The position numbers were made by a program, and so were the translations under genes. Positions 1 through 9,863 of a stretch of 64,000 nt of DNA are shown piece by piece. The stretch lies in contig NZ_OY782769.1 of assembly GCF_963678245.1 (NCBI RefSeq), positions 1 through 64,000 on the forward strand. The letters run 5' to 3'. The stretch comes from an uncultured Sunxiuqinia sp. Its GTDB lineage: Bacteria; Bacteroidota; Bacteroidia; Bacteroidales; Prolixibacteraceae. Numbering within the stretch: the first letter of the stretch is position 1; each line of letters starts with the position of its first letter. The notes under the pieces were generated by a model. That model saw nothing but the letters and a program-made list of their open reading frames with translations, was not told where the DNA came from and ran no database searches.

Positions 1-272
1 AGAGAAGAAAATCAAGTCACCCGATTTTTGCCTCTTGTTAGAATGAAGCTGACGCAAAACAGATCGAATTGTCGAGGAATATACACTCAATTAATAAGAA
101 AGCCTGTTCATTTCACATTTGTCTTCCTTGTCAATTTTAAAACCCGATTTTTTTATATCATAAAAAAACAAAAATGGACTGAAAAAAAAACCACCCAGAT
201 GATAAACATAAATATAAAAAACAATATCTTCGCACTCATTACTGGCATAATAAATATATTTACAAACTACAT
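1..272. other. Left-edge non-coding stretch
   Basis: AT-rich DNA with long A and T runs. A short open frame (28-276) is present, but its composition is lysine/isoleucine-rich and resembles no protein I know, so I do not call it. It probably carries the promoter of the outer-membrane protein gene that follows; I see no convincing TAnnTTTG box. Confidence 0.4.
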
Positions 273-818
273 ATGAGAAAACTAGTTGTTATCGGGTTAG
301 TTCTTTTTACCAATCTTGTTTCGGCACAAAATTTTGAAAAAAACAACTTGCAAGAAATGGCTAAGATTGGTATCGGACTCCACGGACTTGAGCTTAGTTA
401 TGAGTTTCCCCTTTCTGAAAAATTTAGCATTGATAATTCCTTGGGAGCAGGAATGGGAATGACTGACTATGGAGCTGGAGCTGAATATTTGCTTGACGTT
501 GCACGCCCCACGCCATATATGAGATCGAGACTAAAATACATCTACAACATCGAAAAACGAGTAAAAAAGAATAAGAACACAAAACATAATTCAGGGAACT
601 ACATTGCCGCTCAAGTAAAATATAGCTTTGGAAACATAAAAACCTACCAATTAAATCGGGCTTTATTAACCGAAGTTCACTGGGGGATTCAACGAGATTT
701 AGGTGGGAATTTTCTATTTAACATGCACATTGGCCTGGGCTACCTGCAAGATTTTCAAGAAAATGCTGGCGATTTGTCTCCTACTCTTGGTTTTCAATTT
801 AGCTATATTATGTTCTAG
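273..818 (+). CDS. Small outer-membrane beta-barrel-like protein
   Basis: A protein of 181 residues. An N-terminal signal peptide (about residues 1-18, ending LVSA before QNFEK) points to export. The rest alternates hydrophobic and polar residues with many glycines (GIGLHGLELSYEF, NSLGAGMGM), and the last strand ends in aromatic FQFSYIMF, as expected for a small 8-strand-type barrel in the outer membrane. A basic stretch near residues 95-108 is likely an exposed loop. No enzymatic motif is visible. It stands alone, followed by a stem-loop with a T tract. Family assignment (OmpW/OprF-like or DUF3575-like) is not decided by what I can see. Confidence 0.7.
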   Translation: MRKLVVIGLVLFTNLVSAQNFEKNNLQEMAKIGIGLHGLELSYEFPLSEKFSIDNSLGAGMGMTDYGAGAEYLLDVARPTPYMRSRLKYIYNIEKRVKKNKNTKHNSGNYIAAQVKYSFGNIKTYQLNRALLTEVHWGIQRDLGGNFLFNMHIGLGYLQDFQENAGDLSPTLGFQFSYIMF

Positions 819-875
819 CAAGCAAAATAAACGCGAAAAATTATAACTATCTGTTAAGAGCATCGAATCTGTCAG

Positions 876-930
876 ATAGTGATCCACGTTCAGTTCTACC
901 AACAGGATCTGAATCACTATTTTTTTATTT
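876..930 (+). terminator. Rho-independent terminator after the OMP gene
   Basis: ATAGTGA (876-882) pairs with TCACTAT (914-920), and TTCAG (889-893) pairs with CTGAA (909-913). A T-rich run follows. It lies about 60 bases after the stop at 818. Confidence 0.6.
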
Positions 931-1002
931 AGAAAGAAAACTCAAAAAACAACTTTCAAAGGCCTGATATGCCTAATATTCTAAATGGTTATTGGCAACT
1001 TG

Positions 1003-1077
1003 AAAGGAATGGGGACTAATAGTGTTGACAGGTAATTACTCTATGTGATATAAAAGTTCACCCCATTCCTTTTTTTA
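1003..1077 (+). terminator. Long-loop terminator-like hairpin, possible small RNA
   Basis: AAAGGAATGGGG (1003-1014) is perfectly complementary to CCCCATTCCTTT (1061-1072) and is followed by more T residues. The 46-base loop is long for a simple terminator. No gene ends nearby, since the OMP gene already has its own terminator upstream. The element could be the 3' end of, or an entire, small structured RNA. Confidence 0.45.
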
Positions 1078-1199
1078 TTATGAGCAAGTTAATAACACTA
1101 GACAGAAAAGAAAAAGGACCAAAAAGAAAAGAATATCAGGCAGCAATAGTGTATTTAATCCTTTAATGTTAATAAACTTAAGCTAATATAAAGCTTAGT

Positions 1200-1470
1200 A
1201 TAAATCCGGAAGAGTGGGTTACAAATCCTGGTATAAAAGGGATTCCCTCATGTGGAGACTGCTTTTCCCCCATCATTACGAGCGTAACGAAGCAATCTGT
1301 TCCTGACCGTCTCCGGCGTCGTGCCGTTAATTACCACTGTGTTTGAAGAGTAAGCAATCCATAAGAGCCAATTGTTTAATATCGTTACGCCTATGGGAAT
1401 CCAGAATAAAATATCACCCGGATAAGTCTACTACCTGACGCTAACAGCTGTCGAATGGGTTGATTTGTTT
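1200..1470. repeat. Decayed dispersed intergenic repeats
   Basis: CATTACGAGCGTAACGAAGC at 1274-1293 resembles the widespread bacterial intergenic motif CATTGCGAGCGAAGCGAAGC. It sits inside a stem GGAGAC (1254-1259)/GTCTCC (1309-1314). Around 1385-1403 the sequence CGCCTATGGGAATCCAG is the reverse complement of a related common motif (CTGGATTCCC...). Both look degenerate. No gene is visible between 931 and 1499. Confidence 0.5.
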
Positions 1471-1499
1471 TCCCGAGCGATTTACAAACAGAGTCGGAA

Positions 1500-1577
1500 C
1501 TGGTGGGGAATCCGGAAGCCTACCTTTACCGCTCGGCAAGGGATTATGCGGGTGAAAAGCCTTGGTTAATAATGAAC
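1500..1577 (+). pseudogene. C-terminal scrap of a REP-associated (IS200-like) transposase
   Basis: Read from 1500, the frame gives LVGNPEAYLYRSARDYAGEK followed by PWL. That matches the C-terminal signature of REP-associated tyrosine transposases (Y1_Tnp/RAYT), which typically read NPEDYLYSSARNYAG. Upstream, in this frame and the two others, I find neither the preceding IHQNPV-type helix nor the catalytic HUH and Tyr regions. Only about 23-25 codons survive. A strong palindrome follows directly. Family recognition is from the motif alone. Confidence 0.6.
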
Positions 1578-1613
1578 TCCCCGGGAACAGATCCCACGAG
1601 GTAGTTCATTATT
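1568..1613. repeat. REP-like palindrome / possible terminator of metF
   Basis: AATAATGAACT (1568-1578) pairs perfectly with AGTTCATTATT (1603-1613). An inner stem GGGA (1583-1586)/TCCC (1592-1595) forms an imperfect cruciform. It lies directly after the transposase scrap, where REP elements are expected, and 25 bases beyond the metF stop, so it may also end the leftward methionine transcript. Confidence 0.5.
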
Positions 1614-1637
1614 CTGGATTGAAACGATTGCGCTCTA

Positions 1638-2591
1638 CTAGAAAACCGCCTCAACTATTTTTCGTGCATTATCGGAAACACCGTAAGTGTACATATGCAA
1701 ACTTGGAACATTGTGCGCGACCAAATCTTTGGATTGGTGAATGGCCCATTCAGTCCCTACAATTTTGGCATCGTCGTTATTCTTACACTTTGCCAGCTCG
1801 GTTGACAACTCTTGAGGAAGATCGATTGCAAATATTTTTGGCAATACCGTCAACTGGCTTTTCATGTTGATGGGCTTAACTCCCGGAATAATCGGCACTG
1901 TAATTCCATTTGCCCGGCATTTTTCTACAAAGTTGTAATACACCTGATTATCGAAAAACATTTGAGTAACAATGTAATCAGCACCAGCCCCAACTTTTTG
2001 TTTCAGGCGATCCATGTCTGTATCAAAGTTGGGTGATTCAAAGTGCTTTTCGGGGTAGCCAGCAACCCCAATGCAAAAATCGAGTGGTGAATTATTCTTT
2101 AAATCCGGCTCTAAATATTTACCTTCCCTGAGGTTTACAATCTGCTCCACCAGCTCGTTGGCATTTCCATTACCATCCGGATTTGGACGAAAAATATGGT
2201 CTGTTTTTAAGCCGTCGCCACGCAAAGCCAGCACATTTTTGATTCCCATAAAGTTCAGGTCAATCAGCACGTGTTCGGTTTCGCTTTTCGAAAAACCGCC
2301 GCACAAAATATGTGGTACTACCGGAATCCCGTATTTGTGTTGAATAGCTGCTGCAATAGCCACTGTTCCGGGACGTTTTCGAACCGTGCGTTTTTCAATC
2401 GTTCCATCCGGCAATTCTTTAAAAACCATCTCATCGCGGTGGGTTGTGATATTAATATACTTCGGATCATAATCAATCAGATTTTCAATCGTCCTGTAAA
2501 TATTACTTGCATCATTTCCCTTAAGGGGAGGGAGCAGCTCAAACGAAAAAACCGTTTTATCGCTGTTGTTGATGATGTCGCTAACTTTCAT
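1638..2591 (-). CDS. metF: Methylenetetrahydrofolate reductase [NAD(P)H]
   Basis: A protein of 317 residues, the normal bacterial length. It reduces 5,10-methylene-THF to 5-methyl-THF, the methyl donor used by MetH. Motifs of the FAD-dependent TIM barrel are visible: FSFELLPP near the N-terminus, a central LALRGDG, CIGVAGYPEKH, and YIVTQMFFDN in the folate/FAD-binding half. It is the last gene of the leftward block after metH and the small membrane protein, with only 5 bases to the latter, so cotranscription is likely. Cytosolic. The C-terminus runs into a repeat-rich non-coding region. The ATG at 2589-2591 gives the usual family N-terminus. Confidence 0.95.
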   Translation of the reverse strand: MKVSDIINNSDKTVFSFELLPPLKGNDASNIYRTIENLIDYDPKYINITTHRDEMVFKELPDGTIEKRTVRKRPGTVAIAAAIQHKYGIPVVPHILCGGFSKSETEHVLIDLNFMGIKNVLALRGDGLKTDHIFRPNPDGNGNANELVEQIVNLREGKYLEPDLKNNSPLDFCIGVAGYPEKHFESPNFDTDMDRLKQKVGAGADYIVTQMFFDNQVYYNFVEKCRANGITVPIIPGVKPINMKSQLTVLPKIFAIDLPQELSTELAKCKNNDDAKIVGTEWAIHQSKDLVAHNVPSLHMYTYGVSDNARKIVEAVF

Positions 2592-2596
2592 TTTGC

Positions 2597-2758
2597 CTAC
2601 TTTTTAAACAGATTTTCTATTTTCTTTCCAGCCTTATTGGTTTCTCTTTCCAGTTGTTCTTCAACCGAATTGTTGAAGTGAAAAACCATATCGAGCACAA
2701 ACATAAACACCATTCCTATAACAAATGTAATAAATGCCTTCTTTGCAGAATTATTCAT
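2597..2758 (-). CDS. 53-residue single-pass membrane protein between metH and metF
   Basis: Starts at ATG 2758 and stops at TAG 2597. The protein begins MNNSAKKAF, then has one hydrophobic segment (about residues 8-28, ITFVIGMVFMFVLDMVF), then a charged, Glu/Lys-rich tail (EEQLERETNKAGKKIENL). The layout suggests an inner-membrane anchor with a short amphipathic cytosolic helix. It sits 13 bases after the metH stop and 5 bases before the metF start on the same strand, so it is almost certainly in the same transcript. I recognise no family; similar tiny open frames occur by chance, but the tight spacing and coherent protein argue that it is real. Confidence 0.6.
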   Translation of the reverse strand: MNNSAKKAFITFVIGMVFMFVLDMVFHFNNSVEEQLERETNKAGKKIENLFKK

Positions 2759-2771
2759 TATCATTTAATTT

Positions 2772-5700
2772 TTATACACCTTTATAATTCAAGTTAACCG
2801 GCAAAAACTGCTCTACCAAATCAACCGAAACACCCTTGCGCGTAGCGTAATCTTCCACCTGATCTTTTCCAATTTTCTCCAAACTGAAATAACGTGATTC
2901 GGGATGAGCAAAGAACTGTCCGCACACAGCAGCAGTAGGATACATAGCATAATGCTCCGAAAGAGTAATGCCAATTTTCTGAGCTCCGAGCACCTCAAAA
3001 AGGTTCTCTTTTTCGTGGTGCTCCGGACACGCCGGATAGCCCATTGCGGGACGAATTCCCTGGTATTTCACTTTCAGAATGTCGTCCCAGCTTAAGTCTT
3101 CATCGGATGCATATCCCCAGTATTCACGGCGCACTTTTTCATGTAATAACTCTGCAAAAGCCTCGGCCAATCGATCGGCCAGCGCTTCGAGCATGATTGC
3201 ATTATAATCGTCGTGATCCGCTTTAAACTCAGCCATCCACTTTTCAATTCCAATGCCGGCAGTTACGGCAAAGGCACCGCAATAATCGGTTTTATCAATC
3301 TCTTTTGGTGCCACAAAATCAGCCAAACAGAAATTCGGCGAACCTTCGCGCTTCTTTTCTTGCTGACGCAGGTGATAAAATCTGCCAAGTTCTTTTTCGC
3401 GCGCTTCATCATCAAACAGAACAATGTCGTCGCCGTCGGAATGTGCCGGCCAAATGCCATAAATTCCGTTGGCCTGAATCATTTTCTTTTCGATGATCTC
3501 ATCCAACATTCTCTGAGCATCTTCATAGACTTTTCGAGCCTGCTCTCCCTGGCGTTCATCTTCCAGAATATCGGGAAACTTACCACGTAACTCCCACACA
3601 AAGAAGAAGAAATTCCAATCGATGTACTTGCGCAATTCTTCAATCGGGAAATCGATCAACTCGAAAATACCGATCTGTTTGGGTTTGTATATCTCATCTC
3701 TACTCCAGTCAATCTGAAATTTATTGGCTCGGGCTTCATCTAAAGTCAGGTATTCCTTTTTCTTCTTTTGACCATGAAACTCCCGTATTTTGGCGTATTC
3801 ATCTTTTACCGATTGAATATATTCTTCGTTCTTCGCCAGTAAGTTTGCCACCACATTCACTGTGCGGCTGGCATCTTTCACATGGATAACCGGATGAGAA
3901 TAGTTCGGTTCGATTTTCACAGCAGTATGAATTTTGGAAGTCGTAGCACCACCAACCAATAGTGGAAGATGAAAATTCTGACGCTCCATTTCGGTAGCAA
4001 CACTCGCCATGATTTCAAGTGATGGTGTAATCAATCCACTCAATCCAATAATATCAACATTCTCTTTTTTAGCAGTTTCCAGTATTTTATCGGTTGGAAC
4101 CATCACGCCCAAATCAATGACTTCGTAATTGTTACAACCCAGTACCACGCCCACGATATTTTTACCAATATCGTGCACATCTCCTTTCACAGTAGCCATC
4201 AGCACCTTTTTTTGGCTGCTTTGCTGATTCTTGTATTTCGCTTTATCAGCCTCAATATACGGCAACAGAAAAGCTACTGCCTTTTTCATAACACGAGCCG
4301 ATTTGATCACCTGCGGCAGGAACATTTTTCCCGATCCAAACAAGTCGCCAACCACGTTCATACCGTCCATCAGCGGACCTTCAATAATATTTAATGTTGG
4401 CTGATATTTAGGTAATGCTTCAGCCAAGTCCTGCTCTATAAATTCAGGCAATCCTTTTACCAATGAGTGCTCCAAACGCTTTTCAAGCGGTAGTTCGCGC
4501 CATTCATCTTTCCGGACTACTTTATTGGGATCCGCCTTTAAATCCTGGGCAAATTCCAATAATCGCTCAGTGGCATCCGGACGACGGTTCATCACCAGGT
4601 CTTCGACATATTCGAGTAAATCCTTCGGAATTTCATCGTAAATCTGTAGCATACCCGGATTCACAATTCCCATATCTAGTCCGGCTTTAATAGCATGAAA
4701 CAGGAACACCGAGTGAATGGCTTCGCGTACCAGATTGTTTCCGCGGAATGAAAACGACACGTTGCTCACTCCCCCGCTGGTTTTAGCGTGTGGCAAGTTA
4801 TTTTTAATCCATTCAATGGTATTGATAAAGTCTACCGCATAATTGTTATGCTCTTCCATTCCCGTCCCAATAGTCAAAATATTAGGGTCGAAAATGATAT
4901 CTTCAGCAGGGAAATTGATCTTTTCAGTCAGCAATTTGTAGGCACGCTCGCAAATATCGATTCGCCGCTCGAAGTTGTCGGCCTGTCCCTTTTCATCAAA
5001 AGCCATAATAACAACTGCCGCACCGTAGCGTTTAACTTTTCGGGCTTGTTCCAGAAACTGCTCCTCTCCTTCTTTCATGCTGATGGAGTTCACAATTGCC
5101 TTGCCCTGCAAACATTTCAATCCGGCTTCAATTACTTCCCATTTCGACGAATCCACCATCACCGGTAGTTTGGCAATGTCGGGTTCAGCCATCAACAGGT
5201 TCAGGAAGGTGACCATTTCCTTTTTGGCATCCAACATGGCATCATCCAGATTCACATCAATAACCTGAGCGCCATCTTCTACCTGGGCACGAGCAACAGC
5301 CAGTGCCTCTTCATATTTTTCTTCACGAATTAAGCGCGCAAATTTACGCGAACCCGATACATTACAACGTTCTCCAATATTCACAAAATTGGTTTCTTCG
5401 GTAATCGTAACAGGCTCCAGCCCACTAAAACGTGTTAATTCATCGTTTATTTGTTTGATATGTGGTTGGGCTGCAGCAGCAATGCCGGCAAACTTGCGAA
5501 TATGATCAGGCGTAGTACCGCAACAACCACCAATAATATTGACAAAATGGTTATCCAGAAAATCTTTCACCTGCGTGGCCATCTCTTCCGGTGTTTCATC
5601 ATACTCTCCAAACTGGTTTGGCAAACCGGCGTTTGGATAAGCACTGATATAAAACGGTGCCTTTTTCGACATTTCCTCCAAATAGGGGCGCATATCTTTA

Positions 5701-6449
5701 GCTCCCAACGAACAGTTTAAACCAATACTCAGCAGGTCGATATGGCGCATGGAGTTCAGAAAAGCTTCCACGGTTTGCCCGGAAAGGGTTCTTCCGCTGG
5801 CATCGGTAATTGTTCCTGAAACCATTACCGGAAGACGAATTCCTCGTTTTTCCAATTCTTCTTCAACCGCAAACAAGGCCGCTTTAGCATTCAGCGTATC
5901 GAAAATAGTTTCAACTAACAATAAGTCAACATCACCATCCAGCAATCCCTCAAGCTGTTCACGGTAGGCCTCTTTCACACTGTCAAACGAAGCGGCACGA
6001 TATCCCGGATCATTTACATCAGGTGACAACGACAAAGTTTTATTGGTTGGCCCCAATGCACCCGCCACATAACGCGGTTTAGAGGGGTCTTTTTTCGTAT
6101 ATTCATCAGCTACTGCTTTAGCAAGTTCGGCCGAAGCTTTATTCATTTTGTACACCCAATTTTCGGTGTGGTAATCGGCCTGTGAAATGCGATTGGCGTT
6201 AAAGGTATTGGTTTCCAAAATGTCGGAACCAGCATCCAAAAACTCAGCATGAATGTCACGAATAATCTCCGGGCGCGTTAATGAAAGCATATCGTTATTT
6301 CCAAACATCTCATTGGTCAATTCAGCCATATCAGCTGTTCGAAAATCGTTCTCTTTCAGTTTGTGCTTCTGAATCATGGTTCCCATGGCACCATCCAGCA
6401 CCAACACCCTCTTTTTTAATTCTTCGCGTATGTCGTTTTTCTTTGTCAT
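2772..6449 (-). CDS. metH: Cobalamin-dependent methionine synthase
   Basis: At 1225 residues this is a full-length MetH. It transfers the methyl group of 5-methyl-THF to homocysteine through cobalamin. Domains in order: homocysteine-binding barrel (about 1-330) with zinc cysteines in GLNCSLG and GGCCGTTP; pterin-binding domain (about 345-620); B12 cap and Rossmann domain with the DVHDIGKN motif, His about 758 being the lower cobalt ligand; C-terminal SAM-binding reactivation domain (about 890-1225). Nothing appears truncated. It lies 69 bases downstream of the UPF0280 gene and upstream of a small membrane protein and metF, forming a methionine/one-carbon block. No cobalamin or SAM riboswitch was recognised upstream. 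Cytosolic. Confidence 0.97.
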   Translation of the reverse strand: MTKKNDIREELKKRVLVLDGAMGTMIQKHKLKENDFRTADMAELTNEMFGNNDMLSLTRPEIIRDIHAEFLDAGSDILETNTFNANRISQADYHTENWVYKMNKASAELAKAVADEYTKKDPSKPRYVAGALGPTNKTLSLSPDVNDPGYRAASFDSVKEAYREQLEGLLDGDVDLLLVETIFDTLNAKAALFAVEEELEKRGIRLPVMVSGTITDASGRTLSGQTVEAFLNSMRHIDLLSIGLNCSLGAKDMRPYLEEMSKKAPFYISAYPNAGLPNQFGEYDETPEEMATQVKDFLDNHFVNIIGGCCGTTPDHIRKFAGIAAAAQPHIKQINDELTRFSGLEPVTITEETNFVNIGERCNVSGSRKFARLIREEKYEEALAVARAQVEDGAQVIDVNLDDAMLDAKKEMVTFLNLLMAEPDIAKLPVMVDSSKWEVIEAGLKCLQGKAIVNSISMKEGEEQFLEQARKVKRYGAAVVIMAFDEKGQADNFERRIDICERAYKLLTEKINFPAEDIIFDPNILTIGTGMEEHNNYAVDFINTIEWIKNNLPHAKTSGGVSNVSFSFRGNNLVREAIHSVFLFHAIKAGLDMGIVNPGMLQIYDEIPKDLLEYVEDLVMNRRPDATERLLEFAQDLKADPNKVVRKDEWRELPLEKRLEHSLVKGLPEFIEQDLAEALPKYQPTLNIIEGPLMDGMNVVGDLFGSGKMFLPQVIKSARVMKKAVAFLLPYIEADKAKYKNQQSSQKKVLMATVKGDVHDIGKNIVGVVLGCNNYEVIDLGVMVPTDKILETAKKENVDIIGLSGLITPSLEIMASVATEMERQNFHLPLLVGGATTSKIHTAVKIEPNYSHPVIHVKDASRTVNVVANLLAKNEEYIQSVKDEYAKIREFHGQKKKKEYLTLDEARANKFQIDWSRDEIYKPKQIGIFELIDFPIEELRKYIDWNFFFFVWELRGKFPDILEDERQGEQARKVYEDAQRMLDEIIEKKMIQANGIYGIWPAHSDGDDIVLFDDEAREKELGRFYHLRQQEKKREGSPNFCLADFVAPKEIDKTDYCGAFAVTAGIGIEKWMAEFKADHDDYNAIMLEALADRLAEAFAELLHEKVRREYWGYASDEDLSWDDILKVKYQGIRPAMGYPACPEHHEKENLFEVLGAQKIGITLSEHYAMYPTAAVCGQFFAHPESRYFSLEKIGKDQVEDYATRKGVSVDLVEQFLPVNLNYKGV

Positions 6450-6518
6450 CTTATTTTGTTTGGGCGGATTTTAGCGATCGGATGACTTTATGCCACCTGC
6501 TCACTTTTGCCTCATTTT

Positions 6519-7268
6519 TCAACTTAAAAGTTTTATTTCAAATTCACCTCGAATGCCGATCTGATCATCGCAGATCAGCACAGCTGAAATAATTTCTTCA
6601 AAGTGCTCTGTGCGTTTTAATACTTTTTCCACATCGCTTGGCTTTTTAATCAGGTTACCAAATCCTGTCGTAAATGCATCAGCCAAAACGGCATCTTTAC
6701 AGGCTATAATTACGGCATCAGCCTTTCCAAAGTTCAACGGGGTTTGCTCTGTCTGAGCAAAAGTACAAATACCCATGGGTGTTTGTTCAGCATCAATTTC
6801 TAATCCGACCATTCCCGACAAGGGAGACTCGCCTGCAAAAACATTCATTACCAGCGATTTTTGAAGTCTCATGTAGATGTCACCACCGTTAACAACAACC
6901 AATTCGTTGATTGAGAAATTTTCCATAAGCTCCTTTCCAATCAATTCACTATACATACCAGACACTGCGGCCATTGGACCAACGCCTGCTTTTTCAGCAG
7001 CCTCTACCATCGACCTGACAAAATCAGGCGCATTTTCCTGTACTTTACAAGGTTTTAAGCTCTTCTTCAAAAAACTGTCATTGGCAATGTAAATTTTCAG
7101 TGCGTCCTGAATAGCTCTGAGTTTTTTCAAAGCCACTGCACTCATCTCATCTTTATATGAAATAGGATCAACTCCAATCCATAAATCGGAATCATTGCAG
7201 GTAATTACAAACGACTGAAAGCGTTCTTTCGAAAAACTATTGCGATATGTCTTGGGTTCAAAAATCAT
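6519..7268 (-). CDS. UPF0280 (COG2122) ApbE-like protein
   Basis: A protein of 249 residues of the UPF0280 family, related to ApbE flavin transferases. Conserved stretches are VGPMAAVSGMYSELIG, VVNGGDIYMR and the C-terminal DAVLADAFTTGFGN, which parallel the ApbE glycine-rich, NGGD and DA.(S/T)T regions. There is no signal peptide or lipobox, so unlike secreted ApbE it is probably cytosolic. In methanogens COG2122 proteins have been linked to homocysteine synthesis from aspartate semialdehyde and sulfide (knowledge of the family, not seen here). Its position as first gene before metH and metF fits a role in homocysteine/methionine supply. The exact reaction is unknown. Confidence 0.8.
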   Translation of the reverse strand: MIFEPKTYRNSFSKERFQSFVITCNDSDLWIGVDPISYKDEMSAVALKKLRAIQDALKIYIANDSFLKKSLKPCKVQENAPDFVRSMVEAAEKAGVGPMAAVSGMYSELIGKELMENFSINELVVVNGGDIYMRLQKSLVMNVFAGESPLSGMVGLEIDAEQTPMGICTFAQTEQTPLNFGKADAVIIACKDAVLADAFTTGFGNLIKKPSDVEKVLKRTEHFEEIISAVLICDDQIGIRGEFEIKLLS

Positions 7269-7678
7269 TTTTCTATTGATATTAGTCTTGTCTCTATTTA
7301 TCTATTTAAGCTTAGCACTGATGATTTGAAATCAATCCGCTAAACTATTTTGTGGGAAACAAAAATATATGGCGCCGATCAGCGCATACATCGGTTCGAA
7401 AAATGCATGAAGCTTAACAGGAAATGGAAGTTTGATTGTATTTTCACTCTTTCAAATTTTAGTTTCAATTATAATTCCGTTACCGGTCGGGTTTTGGCAC
7501 CGTTCCTGTTGTTTAACAGAGGGTTGCCAGAGTTTCACAGAGCCCATTCTCTCCACTCTTCTTTATAACCACAAATTCCCGAACACTGGGAACATTTAAT
7601 AAATTGATGCAAATGTAATGTCAAAAGTGATAATTATCAAGGAATAAGTATGCTTAAGATTAGAATTCATGCTGAAAC

Positions 7679-7707
7679 CCCTCCAACGGTTTAAAACCGC
7701 TAGAGGG
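7679..7707. repeat. Inverted repeat before mnmH
   Basis: CCCTC (7679-7683) pairs with GAGGG (7703-7707), and the palindrome CGGTTTAAAACCG (7687-7699) lies between. It has no T tract on either side. It could be an operator or an intergenic repeat unit. Confidence 0.45.
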
Positions 7708-7722
7708 ATGAAAAAAATCAGC

Positions 7723-7730
7723 TACTTTTG
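7723..7730 (+). promoter_or_regulatory. Bacteroidota -7 box TACTTTTG for mnmH
   Basis: The box matches TAnnTTTG and ends 5 bases before the ATG at 7736. Transcription would therefore begin at or next to the start codon, giving a leaderless or nearly leaderless mnmH-selD mRNA. No TTG is found at the expected -33 spacing. Confidence 0.5.
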
Positions 7731-7735
7731 CACCC

Positions 7736-8788
7736 ATGATAACCAAAATCAATATCGGTGATTATTTTGCTCAGGAGCACCCACAGCCTCTGATTGATGT
7801 TCGTTCGCCCGGAGAATATGACAAAGGCCATATTCCTGGAGCAACAAATATTGCACTCTTTTCAAATGAAGAACGTGCAGATGTTGGAACGGTTTACGTG
7901 CGACAATCTCGCGAAAAAGCCATTGAACTGGGTTACAAATACGTCACACCAAAGCTGGATTGGTTTATCAGCGAAAGTCGCAAGGTTGCCGGAAAATCAG
8001 CTGTTGCCGTACACTGCTGGCGGGGCGGCATGCGTAGCCAATCGTTTGCCGAGCATCTACATAAAAATGGTTTTGATGAAGTGTATCTTATTACAGGAGG
8101 ATATAAAGCATACCGGAATTATGTGTTAAGTTTCTTTGACCAGCCCTTTCAACTTCGGGTATTGGGAGGCTACACGGGTAGCGGAAAAACACAACTGCTT
8201 CACAAAATAAAAAAAATGGGACAGCAAGTTATCGACCTGGAAGGATTGGCTCACCACAAAGGATCGGCTTTTGGAGCAATTGGCGAAGTTGCTCAACCAA
8301 CCGTTGAGCAGTTTGAAAACCATCTGCACCTAGAGTTCAGCCGACTTAATTTAAACAAACCAATCTGGATGGAAGATGAAAGCCACAATATTGGACGAGT
8401 AAAAATACCCATTGTACTTTTTCGTCAAATTCGCGAACAATCGGTTTATTTTATTGATATCCCCAAAGCTGAACGTGCAAAATTTCTGGTTGGTGATTAC
8501 GCCTCCTTTGGAAACGAATTGCTAGCTTCAGCTATCAATGGAATAAGCAAAAGGTTAGGCGGACAAAATGTAAAACTGGCACATGATTACCTGGCTGAAA
8601 ACAACTATTTTAAAGTCGCAATGATTGCGCTTCAATATTACGATAAAGCATACAAAAAAGGGGTTGAACATCGCGAAACAACAAAGGTACATCGGATAAA
8701 ACTTTCGAAGATTGATATGCAGATAAATGCTCAAATCCTTATAAAATTTACAGAAGAATATGAACGAAATCAAGCTCACGAAATATAG
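7736..8788 (+). CDS. mnmH: tRNA 2-selenouridine synthase
   Basis: A protein of 350 residues (also called SelU or YbbB). It replaces the sulfur of 2-thiouridine at the wobble base of Lys, Glu and Gln tRNAs with selenium, using selenophosphate. An N-terminal rhodanese domain carries the catalytic Cys94 in HCWRGGMRS. The C-terminal P-loop domain carries GGYTGSGKT at about residues 144-152. The stop overlaps the selD start by 29 bases, so substrate supply and use are translationally linked. The ATG at 7736 gives the usual rhodanese start. Cytosolic. Confidence 0.95.
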   Translation: MITKINIGDYFAQEHPQPLIDVRSPGEYDKGHIPGATNIALFSNEERADVGTVYVRQSREKAIELGYKYVTPKLDWFISESRKVAGKSAVAVHCWRGGMRSQSFAEHLHKNGFDEVYLITGGYKAYRNYVLSFFDQPFQLRVLGGYTGSGKTQLLHKIKKMGQQVIDLEGLAHHKGSAFGAIGEVAQPTVEQFENHLHLEFSRLNLNKPIWMEDESHNIGRVKIPIVLFRQIREQSVYFIDIPKAERAKFLVGDYASFGNELLASAINGISKRLGGQNVKLAHDYLAENNYFKVAMIALQYYDKAYKKGVEHRETTKVHRIKLSKIDMQINAQILIKFTEEYERNQAHEI

Positions 8789-9791
8789 TCATGGTGCCGG
8801 TTGTGGCTGCAAAATATCACCTAAAGTTTTAAGCACCATTTTACAAAGCCAGCTAGCTACCGTCGAACATCGGAACTTACTTGTAGGCAACGATAGTAGG
8901 GATGATGCGGCTGTTTACGACATGCAGAACGGGACAGCCATTATTAGCACAACCGACTTTTTTATGCCCATTGTTGATGATCCATTTACTTTCGGTAAAA
9001 TTGCGGCTGCCAATGCCATCAGTGACGTGTATGCCATGGGTGGAAAACCATTGCTGGCCATTGCTATTTTGGGTTGGCCGGTTAATCAATTAGCTCCGGA
9101 AATCGCCCAACAGGTTTTAGATGGTGGCCGACAATCCTGTATCGAAGCGGGCATTCCGCTGGCTGGTGGCCATAGCATCGATAGTCCCGAGCCAATTTTC
9201 GGGCTGGCCGTTACCGGGCAAGTTGCTATCGATCAGCTCAAACAAAACGATACGGCCACCGAAGGTTGCCACTTGCTTTTAACCAAACCACTGGGCGTTG
9301 GTATTTTAACTACCGCTCAGAAAAATGGAAAATTAAAGCCTGAACATAGCCAGATTGCTCCGGACTCGATGATGAAACTAAATAAAGTTGGAGCAGAACT
9401 AGCCACCATACCAGGTTTAAAAGCAATGACCGATGTGACCGGGTTTGGACTGTTGGGGCATTTAACGGAGTTGTGCGAGGGAAGCAACTTATCAGCAGAA
9501 ATTGAGCTGGACAAAATTCCACGCTTTGATGAAATGGCCGAATACATTGCGCAAGGCTGTATTCCCGGTGGCACTCATCGCAATTGGGACAGTTATGGTT
9601 GCCGCATAAAATTAAAGTCGGAAGATGATAAGTTGCTACTTTGCGACCCACAAACATCCGGAGGATTACTAATTGCAGTAGAGGAAAGCTCGCTGAAGGA
9701 AGTGAAAGCCATTCTGGAACGAAACCAACTCAATACTTCTGTTTTTGGACAATTGTCAAAACAGAAAGAGAACTTAATCAAAGTCGTGTAA
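8760..9791 (+). CDS. selD: Selenide, water dikinase (selenophosphate synthetase)
   Basis: A full-length protein of 343 residues. It makes selenophosphate from selenide and ATP. The active-site loop near the N-terminus reads [12 protein letters not shown], with Cys15 in the position that is Cys or Sec in the family, and Lys18 following, so no selenocysteine codon is needed. AIR-synthase-type ATP-binding motifs follow ([37 protein letters not shown]). It overlaps mnmH, so the product is used at least for tRNA 2-selenouridine. No selA, selB or tRNA-Sec gene lies in this window. Confidence 0.96.
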   Translation: MNEIKLTKYSHGAGCGCKISPKVLSTILQSQLATVEHRNLLVGNDSRDDAAVYDMQNGTAIISTTDFFMPIVDDPFTFGKIAAANAISDVYAMGGKPLLAIAILGWPVNQLAPEIAQQVLDGGRQSCIEAGIPLAGGHSIDSPEPIFGLAVTGQVAIDQLKQNDTATEGCHLLLTKPLGVGILTTAQKNGKLKPEHSQIAPDSMMKLNKVGAELATIPGLKAMTDVTGFGLLGHLTELCEGSNLSAEIELDKIPRFDEMAEYIAQGCIPGGTHRNWDSYGCRIKLKSEDDKLLLCDPQTSGGLLIAVEESSLKEVKAILERNQLNTSVFGQLSKQKENLIKVV

Positions 9792-9863
9792 ACCCTGAAT
9801 AATCAAGAAAGCAATTCTGAACGATCCAGCGACTAAAACCGCTTGATCGTTGGAGTTAATTGA

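Larger units (their letters stand above)
7269..7735. other. Divergent intergenic region between the methionine block and mnmH
   Basis: This region holds the promoters of two divergent units. An interrupted dyad, TTAGC (7312-7316)/GCTAA (7339-7343), with GATTTGAAATC inside it, lies 44 bases before the UPF0280 start and could be an operator. Around 7515-7555, ACAGAGGGTTGCC followed by AGTTTCACAGAG resembles the CACAGAG-type repeats common between Bacteroidota genes and looks decayed. Neither a SAM, cobalamin nor SAH riboswitch was recognised. Confidence 0.4.

Noticed and set aside
28-276. 82-codon open frame at the left edge
   Set aside because: Low-complexity lysine/isoleucine composition, no recognisable domain, and overlaps the start of the OMP gene; better explained as AT-rich leader DNA.
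1562-1870. 102-codon plus-strand frame over the 3' end of metF
   Set aside because: It runs antisense to metF and begins inside the REP-like palindrome; composition is that of a shadow frame.
6450-6518. Riboswitch (SAM or cobalamin) before metH
   Set aside because: The 69-base gap lacks the conserved cores of either class, and the upstream gene is on the same strand and close.
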